From the NCBI RefSeq assembly GCF_001665875.1, contig NZ_LZTA01000070.1:62001-126000 (forward strand): a DNA stretch of 64,000 bases, written 5' to 3'. The DNA is from Mycobacterium sp. 852002-40037_SCH5390672. GTDB lineage: Bacteria; Actinomycetota; Actinomycetes; Mycobacteriales; Mycobacteriaceae. This document shows, one piece after another, positions 8,248 through 16,613 of the stretch (the stretch's first letter is position 1; every line of letters begins with the position of its first letter). A program made the position numbers and the translations under genes. Below the pieces are notes generated by a model that ran no database searches, was not told where the DNA came from, and saw nothing but the letters and a program-made list of their open reading frames with translations.

Positions 8248-9984
8248 GTGCGCTGGACCCGACCCGGGTACGCACTGGTGTTGGCGCTGCTGGTGGTCGG
8301 GCCGCTCCTGGCGCCCGGATACCTGCTGTTGCGCGACGCGGTCTCGACGCCGCGGTCGTACCTGTCCGATACCGCGCTGGGGCTGACGTCGGCGCCGCGC
8401 GCCACGCCCCAAGACTTCGCGGTGGCGCTGGCCTCGCATCTGATCGACGGCGGCGTCGTGGTGAAGACCCTGCTCGTCGTGGGGCTGTGGCTGGCGGGAT
8501 GGGGTGCGGCCCGGCTGGTCGCGGTCGCACTGCCGTGCGCGGGAGCGCCCGGCGAGTTCGTCGCCACCACCGTGGCGATCTGGAATCCCTATGTCGCAGA
8601 ACGGCTTCTGCAGGGTCATTGGAGCCTGCTGGTCGGTTACGGCTGCCTGCCTTGGGTCGCCGCGGCCATGCTGACGCTGCGGGCGACTCGGAACTCAGGG
8701 GCGGGCCGGTTCGGTTTCTTCGGGCTGGCCTTCTGGATCGCGCTGGCCGGGCTGACCCCGACCGGGCTGTTGCTCGCCGCGACGGTGGCACTGGTCTGCG
8801 TGGTGGTGCCCGGGGGCGGCCGGCCGCGCCGGTGGTGCGCCGCGGCGGCATTGGGGGCCGCACTGGTGGCGGCGCTGCCGTGGCTGACGGCGTCGGCGAT
8901 GGGGTCGTCACTGACCGCCCACACGGCGGCCAACCGGCTGGGGGTCGAGGCGTTCGCGCCGCGCGCCGAGCCCGGCCTGGGCACCCTGGCCAGCCTGACC
9001 AGCCTAGGCGGCATCTGGAACGGCGACGCCGTACCCAGTTCGCGCACCACGCTTTTCGCGGTTTTCTCGGCAGTGGTGCTGCTGGGTGTGGTGGCGGCGG
9101 GCCTGCCGACCGTCCTCCGCCGCCCGGTCGCGGTGCCCCTGCTCGTGCTGGCGGCGGTGTCCGTGCTGGTCCCCGCGGCGCTGGCCACCGGCCCCGGCCT
9201 GCAGCTGCTGGGCACGGTGGTCGACACCGTGCCCGGCTTCGGGGTACTGCGCGACGGGCAGAAGTGGGTGGCGCTGGCGGTGCCCGGCTACGCCCTGGCA
9301 GGCGCCGGCGCGACGGTGACGGTGCGCCGGTGGCTACGACTCTCGGGGGGCGCCGCACCGGCGCTGGTCTGCTGCCTGGTGCTGCTGCTGGCGCTGCCCG
9401 ACCTGGGCTGGGGCGTGTTCGGCAAGCTGGCGCCGGTGCGCTATCCGCGCGGCTGGGCCGCTGTCGCCGCGGCGATCAACGCACCGGCCGGGGACCCAGG
9501 AACGATAGCGGTGTTGCCGGCCGGCACCATGCGGCTGTTCTCCTGGTCGGGTCCCGCACCGGTATTGGATCCGCTGCCGCGTTGGCTGCGCGCCGATGTG
9601 CTGAGCACCGGTGACTTGGTGATCTCGGGGACCACCATCGCCGGAGAAGGCGCACACGCCCGGGCGGTGCAGCAGCTTCTGCTGTCCGGACCGGATGCCT
9701 CGGCGCTGGCCGCGGCCGGCGTGGCCTGGCTGGTGGTCGAATCCGACAGCGCCGGCGACATGGGGGCGGCCGCCCGCACGCTGGGCGCGCTGGCCCCGGT
9801 CTACCGGGACAACGAGATTGCGCTCTACCGGATCGGGGGTCAGAGCGCCGGGGTGACCGCCTGGCGCCGGACGGTGACGGTGATCGCGCACCTGGCGTGG
9901 CTGGCGATGCTGATCGGCGGCGGCGCGGGCGCGGTGATCGGCGCGCGGCGGCGCCGCACCCGCTCAGCCCCGCCCGGTGACTAG
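8248..9984 (+). CDS. Polytopic membrane protein (Rv0226c-like)
   Basis: Hydrophobic protein of 578 aa with roughly 10-12 predicted helices, starting at GTG 8248. The first helix is ALVLALLVVGPLLAPGYLLL and the last is VIAHLAWLAMLIGGGAGAVI, followed by an Arg-rich cytosolic end (RRRRTRS). A conserved-looking loop FGVLRDGQKWVALAVPGYAL lies mid-protein and a soluble C-terminal segment precedes the last helix. The overall pattern (helix bundle with large loops) resembles GT-C-fold glycosyltransferases, but no catalytic motif is certain. It follows the DUF3068 gene in one operon and overlaps the end of the opposing glycosyltransferase by 21 bp. Confidence 0.82.
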   Translation: MRWTRPGYALVLALLVVGPLLAPGYLLLRDAVSTPRSYLSDTALGLTSAPRATPQDFAVALASHLIDGGVVVKTLLVVGLWLAGWGAARLVAVALPCAGAPGEFVATTVAIWNPYVAERLLQGHWSLLVGYGCLPWVAAAMLTLRATRNSGAGRFGFFGLAFWIALAGLTPTGLLLAATVALVCVVVPGGGRPRRWCAAAALGAALVAALPWLTASAMGSSLTAHTAANRLGVEAFAPRAEPGLGTLASLTSLGGIWNGDAVPSSRTTLFAVFSAVVLLGVVAAGLPTVLRRPVAVPLLVLAAVSVLVPAALATGPGLQLLGTVVDTVPGFGVLRDGQKWVALAVPGYALAGAGATVTVRRWLRLSGGAAPALVCCLVLLLALPDLGWGVFGKLAPVRYPRGWAAVAAAINAPAGDPGTIAVLPAGTMRLFSWSGPAPVLDPLPRWLRADVLSTGDLVISGTTIAGEGAHARAVQQLLLSGPDASALAAAGVAWLVVESDSAGDMGAAARTLGALAPVYRDNEIALYRIGGQSAGVTAWRRTVTVIAHLAWLAMLIGGGAGAVIGARRRRTRSAPPGD

Positions 9985-11130
9985 CCCGTGGACCGTGCGG
10001 CCGGCCTGCACCGCTTCCAGCACGCCGCGCATGGCGTCGGCGCTTTGCGTCCAGGAGAATTCCCCGCTGCGGGTGTGCGCCTTGGCGCCCAGTTGCTCGC
10101 GCAGCACCGGATCGGCGAGCAGTTCTTCGAGCCGATCCACCAACTCGGCGTGGCTGTCCACCAGGATCCCGGTCACCTCGTCGACGATCGAGTCCGACAG
10201 ACCGCCCGAGGATCGGTAGCCGATGGTCGGCACCCGGTGCTGGGCCGCCTCGACAACGGCCAACCCCCAGCCCTCCTTGCGTGAGGGCAGCAGGTGCACC
10301 CAAGCCCCTTGCAGCACATGGTGTTTGGTCACGTCGTCGACGTGACCGTGAAACGTCACCGCCGAACAGATGCCGAGTCGCTGCACGTGCCCGACGAGCC
10401 GCTCGCGCCACCAACCGTCGCCGACGATGTCCAGGTGCAGATCCGGTATCCGCGGCAGCAGCTGCGCGACCGCCTCCAGGGCGTCCTCGATCTGCTTGTG
10501 CGGCACCAACCGCGACAGCACCACCACCCGCGGCGCGGCCGACCGCGGACCCGACAACGACTGCGCCGGCGCCTGGTCGAGGCCGTTGCGCACCACCGCG
10601 ATCTGCGCACTGTGCACGCCCAGGGTGACCAGGTCGCGCGCGGACGGCAGCGACACCGTGACGTACTGGTTGTGCCGGTTCACCCGCGGCGACAGCGTCG
10701 ACTCGACGAACCAGCCGAGCCGGCCGAGCAGCGGCCCCGCCACCGGCCACTGCTCGCGGTGGCAGTGATGCACCAGCACCACGACTCGCCGGCCGTGGAT
10801 CAGCCGGGCCAGAAAGGGCAGGCCGTTCTGGGTGTCCACGATCACGTCGGGCCGCACTTTTCGCAACGGGCCGACGCCGATCCGGGCCGCGGCCATCGCC
10901 GCCAACGCCCAGACGTACACCGAATAGCGGCCGCCGGCACGGTTGATCCGCACACCGTCCACGACCTCGCGGCGCGGCGCACCGGGATAGCGGGCGGTGC
11001 GCAGCGTGACGGCGATGCCGGACGCGGCGAGCTGCGCGCCGATGCGCTGCAAATAGGCTTCGCTGCCGCCACCCTGCGGGTGCCCGGTATCGCGCCAGCA
11101 CAGCAGCAGCACGGAGCGCAAAGCAGACAT
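9964..11130 (-). CDS. GT4-family glycosyltransferase (Rv0225-like)
   Basis: Retaining glycosyltransferase of the GT-B fold, 388 aa, cytoplasmic or membrane-associated. The N-terminal acceptor domain starts with LLLCWRDTGHPQGGGSEAYLQRIG (glycine-rich loop). The C-terminal nucleotide-sugar domain carries VVVLSRLVPHKQIEDALEA and the GT4 motif LPSRKEGWGLAVVEAAQH with the E-x7-E pair. The donor is probably GDP-mannose or a UDP-sugar, not decidable here. It is divergent from the methyltransferase gene over 65 bp. The gene set Rv0224c-Rv0228 points to envelope glycan assembly. Confidence 0.9.
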   Translation of the reverse strand: MSALRSVLLLCWRDTGHPQGGGSEAYLQRIGAQLAASGIAVTLRTARYPGAPRREVVDGVRINRAGGRYSVYVWALAAMAAARIGVGPLRKVRPDVIVDTQNGLPFLARLIHGRRVVVLVHHCHREQWPVAGPLLGRLGWFVESTLSPRVNRHNQYVTVSLPSARDLVTLGVHSAQIAVVRNGLDQAPAQSLSGPRSAAPRVVVLSRLVPHKQIEDALEAVAQLLPRIPDLHLDIVGDGWWRERLVGHVQRLGICSAVTFHGHVDDVTKHHVLQGAWVHLLPSRKEGWGLAVVEAAQHRVPTIGYRSSGGLSDSIVDEVTGILVDSHAELVDRLEELLADPVLREQLGAKAHTRSGEFSWTQSADAMRGVLEAVQAGRTVHGLVTGRG

Positions 11131-11195
11131 CGGTCGTCAGCCTAACCGGCGACGATGTGCACCGGGCAGCGCCGCGCATCCGTAGGGTGTGGCCG

Positions 11196-11966
11196 GTGGC
11201 CGCCACCGACATCTTCGCCCGCCGGGCGACGCTGGCTCGCTCGCTGCGGTTGCTGGCCGAGTTTCGCCACGAGCAGTCGGATCCGGCCCGCTTCTATGGC
11301 GCGCTGGCAGCCGATACCGCGGCAATGGTGGGCGATCTGTGGCGGGCCACCCACGATGAGCCCCCTTCCGGTCGCACGCTGCTCGACGTCGGCGGCGGGC
11401 CGGGCTACTTCGCGGCGGCCTTCACCGACGCCGGAGTCCGCTATATCGGGGTCGAACCCGACCCCAGCGAGATGCACGCGGCCGGGCCCGCCGTAGCCGT
11501 TGGGTCGGGGAGCTTCGTGCGCGCCTCGGGAACCGCGCTGCCCTTCGCCGACGACTCCGTGGACATCTGCCTGTCCTCCAACGTCGCCGAGCACGTGCCG
11601 CGGCCCTGGCAGCTCGGCGCCGAGATGCTGCGGGTGACCAAGCCGGGCGGGGTGGCGGTGCTGTCCTACACGGTCTGGCTGGGGCCGTTCGGCGGCCACG
11701 AGATGGGCCTGACCCACTACCTCGGCGGTGCCCGCGCGGCCGCCCGCTACGCCCGCAAGCACGGCCATCGAGCCAAAAACGACTACGGGTCGTCGTTGTT
11801 CGAGGTGTCGGTGGCCGCGGGCCTGGATTGGGCCGAGAACACCGGGGCGATGGTGGCCGCATTTCCCCGCTACCACCCACGATGGGCGTGGTGGTTGACG
11901 GGCGTGCCGGTGCTGCGCGAGTTCCTGGTGAGCAATCTCGTGCTGGTGCTCCAGCCGCAAGAATGA
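11196..11966 (+). CDS. Class I SAM-dependent methyltransferase (Rv0224c-like)
   Basis: Methyltransferase of 256 aa with the SAM-binding signature LLDVGGGPGYFAAAF, the acidic residue at the end of strand 2 (YIGVEPDPSE), and ALPFADDSVDICLSSNVAEHVPRP for motifs II-III. The GTG at 11196 (VAATDIFARRATL) matches the N-terminus remembered for Rv0224c; the in-frame ATG at 11157 is probably not used. The C-terminus is hydrophobic (YHPRWAWWLTGVPVLREFLV), suggesting membrane contact. The neighbouring glycosyltransferase and envelope genes make a glycolipid or lipoglycan substrate likely. Confidence 0.88.
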   Translation: MAATDIFARRATLARSLRLLAEFRHEQSDPARFYGALAADTAAMVGDLWRATHDEPPSGRTLLDVGGGPGYFAAAFTDAGVRYIGVEPDPSEMHAAGPAVAVGSGSFVRASGTALPFADDSVDICLSSNVAEHVPRPWQLGAEMLRVTKPGGVAVLSYTVWLGPFGGHEMGLTHYLGGARAAARYARKHGHRAKNDYGSSLFEVSVAAGLDWAENTGAMVAAFPRYHPRWAWWLTGVPVLREFLVSNLVLVLQPQE

Positions 11967-12007
11967 AACATGTTCTCGTTTTGCATTCGCTTGGGTAGGG
12001 TGGCGCC

Positions 12008-13489
12008 ATGAGCGGAATCACGACCGACATCAAGACCGAATACGACAAGCTTTTCATCGGCGGCAAGTGGACGGAGCCCTCGACCTCCGAGGTGATCGAG
12101 GTGCATTGTCCGGCCACCGGCGAATACTTCGGCAAGGCACCGCTGGCGGCGGCGGCGGACGTCGACGCCGCGGTCGCCGCGGCCCGCGCCGCCTTTGACA
12201 ATGGCCCCTGGCCCACCACGCCGCCGAAGGAACGCGCGGCCGTCATCGCCAACGCGGCCAAACTGATGGAGGAGCGCAAGGAGCTGCTGAGCGCGCTGCT
12301 CGCCGGCGAGACCGGCCAGCCGCCCACCACCATCGAGACGATGCACTGGATGGGCTCGATGGGCGCGATGAACTTCTTCGCCGGCCCGGCCGTCGACCAG
12401 GTCAAGTGGCGGGAGATCCGCAACGGCTCCTACGGCCAGACCATCGTGCACCGCGAGCCGATCGGCGTGGTCGGCGCGATCGTCGCCTGGAACGTGCCGC
12501 TGTTTCTTGCGGTCAACAAGCTGGGCCCGGCGCTGCTGGCCGGTTGCACCGTGGTGCTCAAGCCCGCCGCCGAAACGCCGCTGACCACAAACGCTTTGGC
12601 GGATATCTTCGCCGAGGCCGGCCTGCCCGAGGGCGTGCTGTCGGTGGTGCCCGGCGGTATCGAGACCGGACAGGCGCTGACCTCCAACCCGGACGTCGAC
12701 CTGTTCACCTTCACCGGCAGCTCCGGCGTTGGCAAGGAGATCGGCCGGCGCGCGGCGGAAATGCTCAAGCCCTGCACACTGGAGCTCGGCGGTAAGTCGG
12801 CGGCCATCGTCCTCGAGGACGTCGACCTGGCATCGGCGATCCCGATGCTGGTGTTCTCCGGGATCATGAACACCGGGCAGGCCTGCGTGGGCCAGACCCG
12901 CATCCTGGCGCCCCGCTCGCGCTACGACGAAATCGTGGACGCGGTGAGCGCATTCGTGCAGGCGCTGCCGGTCGGTCCGCCGTCGGACCCCGCCGCCCAG
13001 ATCGGATCGCTGATCTCGGAGAAGCAGCGCGCCCGCGTCGAGGGCTACATCGCCAAGGGCATCGAGGAGGGCGCCCGGCTGGTCTGCGGCGGCGGCCGCC
13101 CCGAGGGCCTGGACAACGGGTTCTTCGTGCAGCCCACGGTGTTCGCCGACGTCGACAACAAGATGACGATCGCCCAGGAAGAGATCTTCGGGCCGGTGCT
13201 GAGCATCATCCCGTTCGACACCGAAGAGGACGCGATCAAGATCGCCAACGATTCGGCCTACGGCCTGGCCGGCAGCGTGTGGACCACCGACATTCCCAAG
13301 GGCATCGAGATCTCGGAGAAGATCCGCACCGGGACCTACGCCATCAACTGGTACGCCTTCGACCCGTGCTGCCCCTTCGGCGGCTACAAGAACTCCGGCA
13401 TCGGCCGCGAGAACGGGCCCGAAGGCGTCGAGCACTTCACGCAGCAGAAGAGCGTGCTGATGCCGATGGGCTACACCATCGACAGCTAG
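12008..13489 (+). CDS. Aldehyde dehydrogenase, NAD(P)+-dependent (Rv0223c-like)
   Basis: Aldehyde dehydrogenase superfamily protein of 493 aa that oxidises an aldehyde to the acid. It shows the cofactor segment VVGAIVAWNVPLFLAVNKLG, FTGSSGVGKEIG, the general-base glutamate in CTLELGGKSAAIVLE, and the catalytic cysteine in NTGQACVGQTRIL. It starts at ATG 12008, 41 bp after the methyltransferase. The gene downstream, after a gap of about 400 bp, is a TetR regulator in the same direction, which could control it. The aldehyde substrate is unknown. Confidence 0.93.
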   Translation: MSGITTDIKTEYDKLFIGGKWTEPSTSEVIEVHCPATGEYFGKAPLAAAADVDAAVAAARAAFDNGPWPTTPPKERAAVIANAAKLMEERKELLSALLAGETGQPPTTIETMHWMGSMGAMNFFAGPAVDQVKWREIRNGSYGQTIVHREPIGVVGAIVAWNVPLFLAVNKLGPALLAGCTVVLKPAAETPLTTNALADIFAEAGLPEGVLSVVPGGIETGQALTSNPDVDLFTFTGSSGVGKEIGRRAAEMLKPCTLELGGKSAAIVLEDVDLASAIPMLVFSGIMNTGQACVGQTRILAPRSRYDEIVDAVSAFVQALPVGPPSDPAAQIGSLISEKQRARVEGYIAKGIEEGARLVCGGGRPEGLDNGFFVQPTVFADVDNKMTIAQEEIFGPVLSIIPFDTEEDAIKIANDSAYGLAGSVWTTDIPKGIEISEKIRTGTYAINWYAFDPCCPFGGYKNSGIGRENGPEGVEHFTQQKSVLMPMGYTIDS

Positions 13490-13583
13490 GCCGTGCGTGC
13501 GTCGAAGCGGCGGCGTTTCGCGGCTTGCGGCGCCGCGAACACCAGCGGCGTCTGCGCATCACTAGGGCCGTGTCCGTAGTGAT

Positions 13584-13721
13584 TATGCAATAGGGCATAT
13601 TTTCCGGGCATTTACGCGACCGTAAGTGCGGTCCTCGGGCTCCGTCCGTCCCATTTGTGCGGCGTGCGTCACACTTCGCCTGAGAAATTGCTTAATTTAC
13701 GGATGTCTTATATGGTTCATA
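13584..13721. promoter_or_regulatory. AT-rich region with two small inverted repeats upstream of a leader ORF and TetR gene
   Basis: Between the aldehyde dehydrogenase gene and the small ORF the sequence becomes AT-rich. It holds TATGC-N6-GCATA at 13584-13599 and TATG-GTT-CATA at 13711-13721, plus promoter-like hexamers (TTGCTT at 13688, TATATG at 13709, CATAAT at 13723). These would suit autoregulation by the TetR protein, but the arms are short. The rest of 13490-13758 shows no gene. Confidence 0.4.
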
Positions 13722-13758
13722 GCATAATCAAGGGCCGGACACAGGCCGGGAGAACACC

Positions 13759-13890
13759 ATGTGGATCATTGAACTCAACGTCGCCGGCTATCAATACACC
13801 CGCGAGATGCCAGACTTGCGGCGCCGCACATTCCGCTTCAGCCCACGTCATATGCACTGGCCAGCGTTGCGGCACTCGCACGCCGCATGA
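13759..13890 (+). CDS. Small ORF of 43 codons, translationally coupled to the TetR gene
   Basis: ATG 13759 is preceded by GGGAG with a spacer of about 6 bases, and the frame runs to TGA at 13888-13890. The stop overlaps the TetR start codon as ATGA, a typical coupling arrangement. The peptide starts MWIIELNVAGYQYTREMPDL and continues with an Arg/His-rich, Trp-containing half ending in HSHAA. It has no signal peptide or transmembrane helix. It could be a leader whose translation sets TetR expression, or a real small protein; nothing shows which. Confidence 0.5.
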   Translation: MWIIELNVAGYQYTREMPDLRRRTFRFSPRHMHWPALRHSHAA

Positions 13891-14561
13891 CCCGAGCCAC
13901 GGGAGGTACTCCCACGCCGACTATCGGTGCGCCGCGGCGGGCCCCGGCGAAACGTGGGGGCACCCGGACGAAGATGTTGGCCAGCGCCGCCGATGTGATG
14001 CGCGAGCGCGGAGCGGCCGGCGTCACCATCGACGCGGTGCTCGCCCGCAGCGGCGCCCCGCGCGGCTCGGTTTACTACCACTTTCCCGACGGGCGCAACC
14101 AGATCCTGACCGAGGCGCTGCGTTACTCCGGTGACTCCATCACCGCCATGATCGACGACGCCGCCGGACGGGGCGCCCGGGTCTTGTTGCAGGAGTTCGT
14201 CGGATTCTGGGAGCGGCTGCTCACCGACGGCGATTTCACCGCCGGCTGTCCGGTGGTGGCCGCAGCGATCGGCTGCTCGGACGACGACGGTCCCAAGCTC
14301 TCGGCCGAGGCCGGCGCCATCCTGGGCCGCTGGTGCACCGCGCTCACCCGCGCGTTCGTCAACGACGGCTTCGACGACGCCGACGCCGCGTCGCTGGCCG
14401 TGATGTCGATCGCCGCGCTCGAGGGCGCCATCGTGCTCTCCCGCTCGACCCGCAACGCGAGCCCGCTGCACCAGGTTGGCGAGCAGCTCGAATTCCTGAT
14501 CAAGGCAAAGGAATTCGTTGCCCGGAACAAGATTCCGGGAAAACAGGACGCTTCGCAGTGA
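13887..14561 (+). CDS. TetR-family transcriptional regulator
   Basis: One-component repressor of 224 aa. The N-terminal helix-turn-helix covers about residues 28-75 (KMLASAADVMRERGAAGVTI ... APRGSVYYHFPDGRNQ). The C-terminal ligand domain resembles the LmrA/YxaF-like subgroup (FWERLLTDGDFTAGCPVVAA). A basic, low-complexity N-terminal stretch of about 25 residues precedes the HTH; Met30 is an alternative start. It is coupled by ATGA to the small upstream ORF and converges on the 98-residue protein gene with a 5-bp gap. Probable targets are itself, the adjacent aldehyde dehydrogenase and/or the ligase operon. Confidence 0.88.
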   Translation: MTRATGGTPTPTIGAPRRAPAKRGGTRTKMLASAADVMRERGAAGVTIDAVLARSGAPRGSVYYHFPDGRNQILTEALRYSGDSITAMIDDAAGRGARVLLQEFVGFWERLLTDGDFTAGCPVVAAAIGCSDDDGPKLSAEAGAILGRWCTALTRAFVNDGFDDADAASLAVMSIAALEGAIVLSRSTRNASPLHQVGEQLEFLIKAKEFVARNKIPGKQDASQ

Positions 14562-14566
14562 TCCGC

Positions 14567-14863
14567 TCAGTCGCTGGCTGGTAGCGGCTTGACCTCTTTG
14601 AGCTGCAGGGCGGTCTGCCCGATGCTCAGGCTCCCGGCGCCCGGCTTGGTCACCAGCACCTCGGCCCCGGCTTCGTCGACGTAGCGCTTGCCCATGATCG
14701 TGCCGTCGGAGAACGACGGGTCCAATTCGCCCGACCGTTCGCCGCCGACCGGCACCATCGGCACACCGCCACACCGCAAGTCGTCCAGGCTGTCGGCACT
14801 TCTGACGACGATCACTTGAGTGTCACACACCTGGCTGGCGAGACGAGTTCCGTTCTTGATCAT
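14567..14863 (-). CDS. Small conserved actinobacterial protein of unknown function, 98 aa
   Basis: The frame is clean with an ATG at 14863, 20 bp downstream of the AMP-ligase stop, so it is the second gene of a two-gene unit. Two cysteines stand in conserved-looking contexts (ASQVCDTQVIVVR and DDLRCGGVPMVP), followed by a Gly/Asp turn region, MGKRYVDEAGAEVLVTKPGA and a C-terminal strand LKEVKPLPASD. The size and cysteine spacing could suit a small metal- or substrate-binding beta protein. I recall similar proteins beside CoA ligases in other actinomycetes, without an assigned function. Confidence 0.75.
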   Translation of the reverse strand: MIKNGTRLASQVCDTQVIVVRSADSLDDLRCGGVPMVPVGGERSGELDPSFSDGTIMGKRYVDEAGAEVLVTKPGAGSLSIGQTALQLKEVKPLPASD

Positions 14864-14883
14864 TGATTTCCGTCCTTGATCGC

Positions 14884-16407
14884 TTACTGCTGGGCCGTCC
14901 GACGCGCAATCGGAGTGAGGGTCTGGATGATCTCCCGCCGCAAGACCTTGCCGGTAGCGGTGGTGGGCAGCTCGTCGCGAAACACTACCTCGTCGGGAGT
15001 GCGCGATCCGCGCAAACTCTTGCGGACGAATTCACGCAATTCTTCGGGGTCGGGGTCCACGCCCGCCGCCGGCACCACCACCGCGACGATCGCCTGGCCC
15101 CACTGCGGATCCTCGACACCGACGACGGCGACGTCACGCACGTGGGGGTGCTCGACCAGGACCTCTTCCAGTTCGGCGGGCGCGATGTTCTCGCCGCCAC
15201 GGATGATGGTGTCGTCGCTGCGCCCGCCGATGAACAGGTAGCCCTCGTCGTCGAGCATGGCGACGTCCTTGGTGGGGAACCAGCCGTTTTCGTCGAGCAC
15301 CGAGCCGATGCCGGTGTAGCGGCCCGACACCTGCTCGCCCCGCACGAACAACTCGCCGGTCTCACCCGGCGGCAGCACATTGCCGGCCTCGTCGCGGATC
15401 TGCAGCTCGATGCCCGCCACCGCTTGCCCGACCGATCCCAGCCGCCGGGCCCAGCTGTTCTGGTCGGGCCCCTTTGCCGCTTGCGCGGCGCGATGGTCGT
15501 CGGGCGTCAGCACCGCGATCGTCGAGCTGGTCTCGGTCAGGCCGTAGGCGTTGACGAAGCCCACGTTGGGCAGCAGCTCGAGCGCACGGCGGACCAGCGG
15601 CAAGCCGACCCTCGAACCGCCGTAGGCCAGGTTGCGCAGCGACGGCAGCTCGATGGCCGCCCCGTGGTTCTCCAGCACGGTGATGATGCGGTCCAGCATG
15701 GTCGGCACCACCGTCGCGGTGGTCACGTTCTCGGCGTTGACCAACCGAACCCATTCCTGCGCATCGAAATTCGGCAGATACACCATCTTGCGACCGGCAT
15801 ACAGATTCGACAGCGCCGCGCTGACCCCGGCGATGTGATACGGCGGCACGCAGATCAGGGCGGCGTCGGTGTCGGAGGCCGCCCCGAACTCCACCGTCCC
15901 GGTGACGTAGCTGGTCAGGTTGTTGTGCGAGAGTTCGACCGCTTTGGGCTGCGACGTGGTGCCCGAGGTGAACAGCACGATCGCGACGGAGTCGGGGTCG
16001 GGAAACTCCGCAGCGGGCGCGGCGGTGCGGGCGGCCGCCAAGAAGTCGTCGGACTCCATCACCCGGTCCGACACATCGCCGAGCGCGTCGCGGTAACGGC
16101 TGTCGACGATCACCAGCGGCTCGGGCAGCCGCTCGATCAGCGCCTGGATGCCCTCGGCGGAGAGCCGGTAGTTGATCGGCGTGAAGGCCACCCCGGCGCG
16201 CGCCGCGGCGAAGATCAGCACCGGCAGCATCGCGCCGCCGGTGCCCACGTAGGCGACGTGCTTGGCGTTCGACCCGGCGATCACGCCCGCGCCGCCGTCG
16301 GCAAGATCGCTGAGCTGTTGCGTTGTCAGCCGCACGTCTCCGGACACCACCGCCGTGCGCTCGGCGTTGCCCGACGCGGCCATCTCGAGCAGCAACGAAA
16401 TGCTCAT
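14884..16407 (-). CDS. AMP-forming acyl-CoA ligase (FadD-like)
   Basis: ANL-superfamily ligase of 507 aa. The phosphate-binding loop is LFTSGTTSQPKAVELSH, followed by NAYGLTETSS, TKDVAMLDDEGYLFIGGRSD, the hinge RSDDTIIRGGENIAPAELEE and the catalytic C-terminal lysine in TTATGKVLRREI. It is expected to activate a fatty or aromatic acid to its CoA thioester in the cytoplasm. It starts at ATG 16407 and is followed after 20 bp by the 98-residue protein. The TetR gene opposite is a plausible regulator. This three-gene set is absent between Rv0223c and Rv0222 in M. tuberculosis. Confidence 0.88.
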   Translation of the reverse strand: MSISLLLEMAASGNAERTAVVSGDVRLTTQQLSDLADGGAGVIAGSNAKHVAYVGTGGAMLPVLIFAAARAGVAFTPINYRLSAEGIQALIERLPEPLVIVDSRYRDALGDVSDRVMESDDFLAAARTAAPAAEFPDPDSVAIVLFTSGTTSQPKAVELSHNNLTSYVTGTVEFGAASDTDAALICVPPYHIAGVSAALSNLYAGRKMVYLPNFDAQEWVRLVNAENVTTATVVPTMLDRIITVLENHGAAIELPSLRNLAYGGSRVGLPLVRRALELLPNVGFVNAYGLTETSSTIAVLTPDDHRAAQAAKGPDQNSWARRLGSVGQAVAGIELQIRDEAGNVLPPGETGELFVRGEQVSGRYTGIGSVLDENGWFPTKDVAMLDDEGYLFIGGRSDDTIIRGGENIAPAELEEVLVEHPHVRDVAVVGVEDPQWGQAIVAVVVPAAGVDPDPEELREFVRKSLRGSRTPDEVVFRDELPTTATGKVLRREIIQTLTPIARRTAQQ

Positions 16408-16613
16408 CCTCGATCTTTCTCCGGTCTCAACACGTTACAAAGCTGGCCAAAAGTGTCATGCCCGACTGTAGTTTAGATCACCCAACTACCTTGCGGCCCG
16501 GCACCGTCAGCCCACCGCATCGCCCGAGCGTGCCGACGAGCTTTACCCGCAGCTGACGGCGGGTCAACCCGCCCCGAAAGCCTTGCCGCCGAGCAGGATC
16601 GAGCCACCTGATA

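Noticed and set aside
11870..13435. Open frame of 521 codons antisense to the aldehyde dehydrogenase
   Set aside because: A shadow frame produced by GC-rich third codon positions; no recognisable motif.
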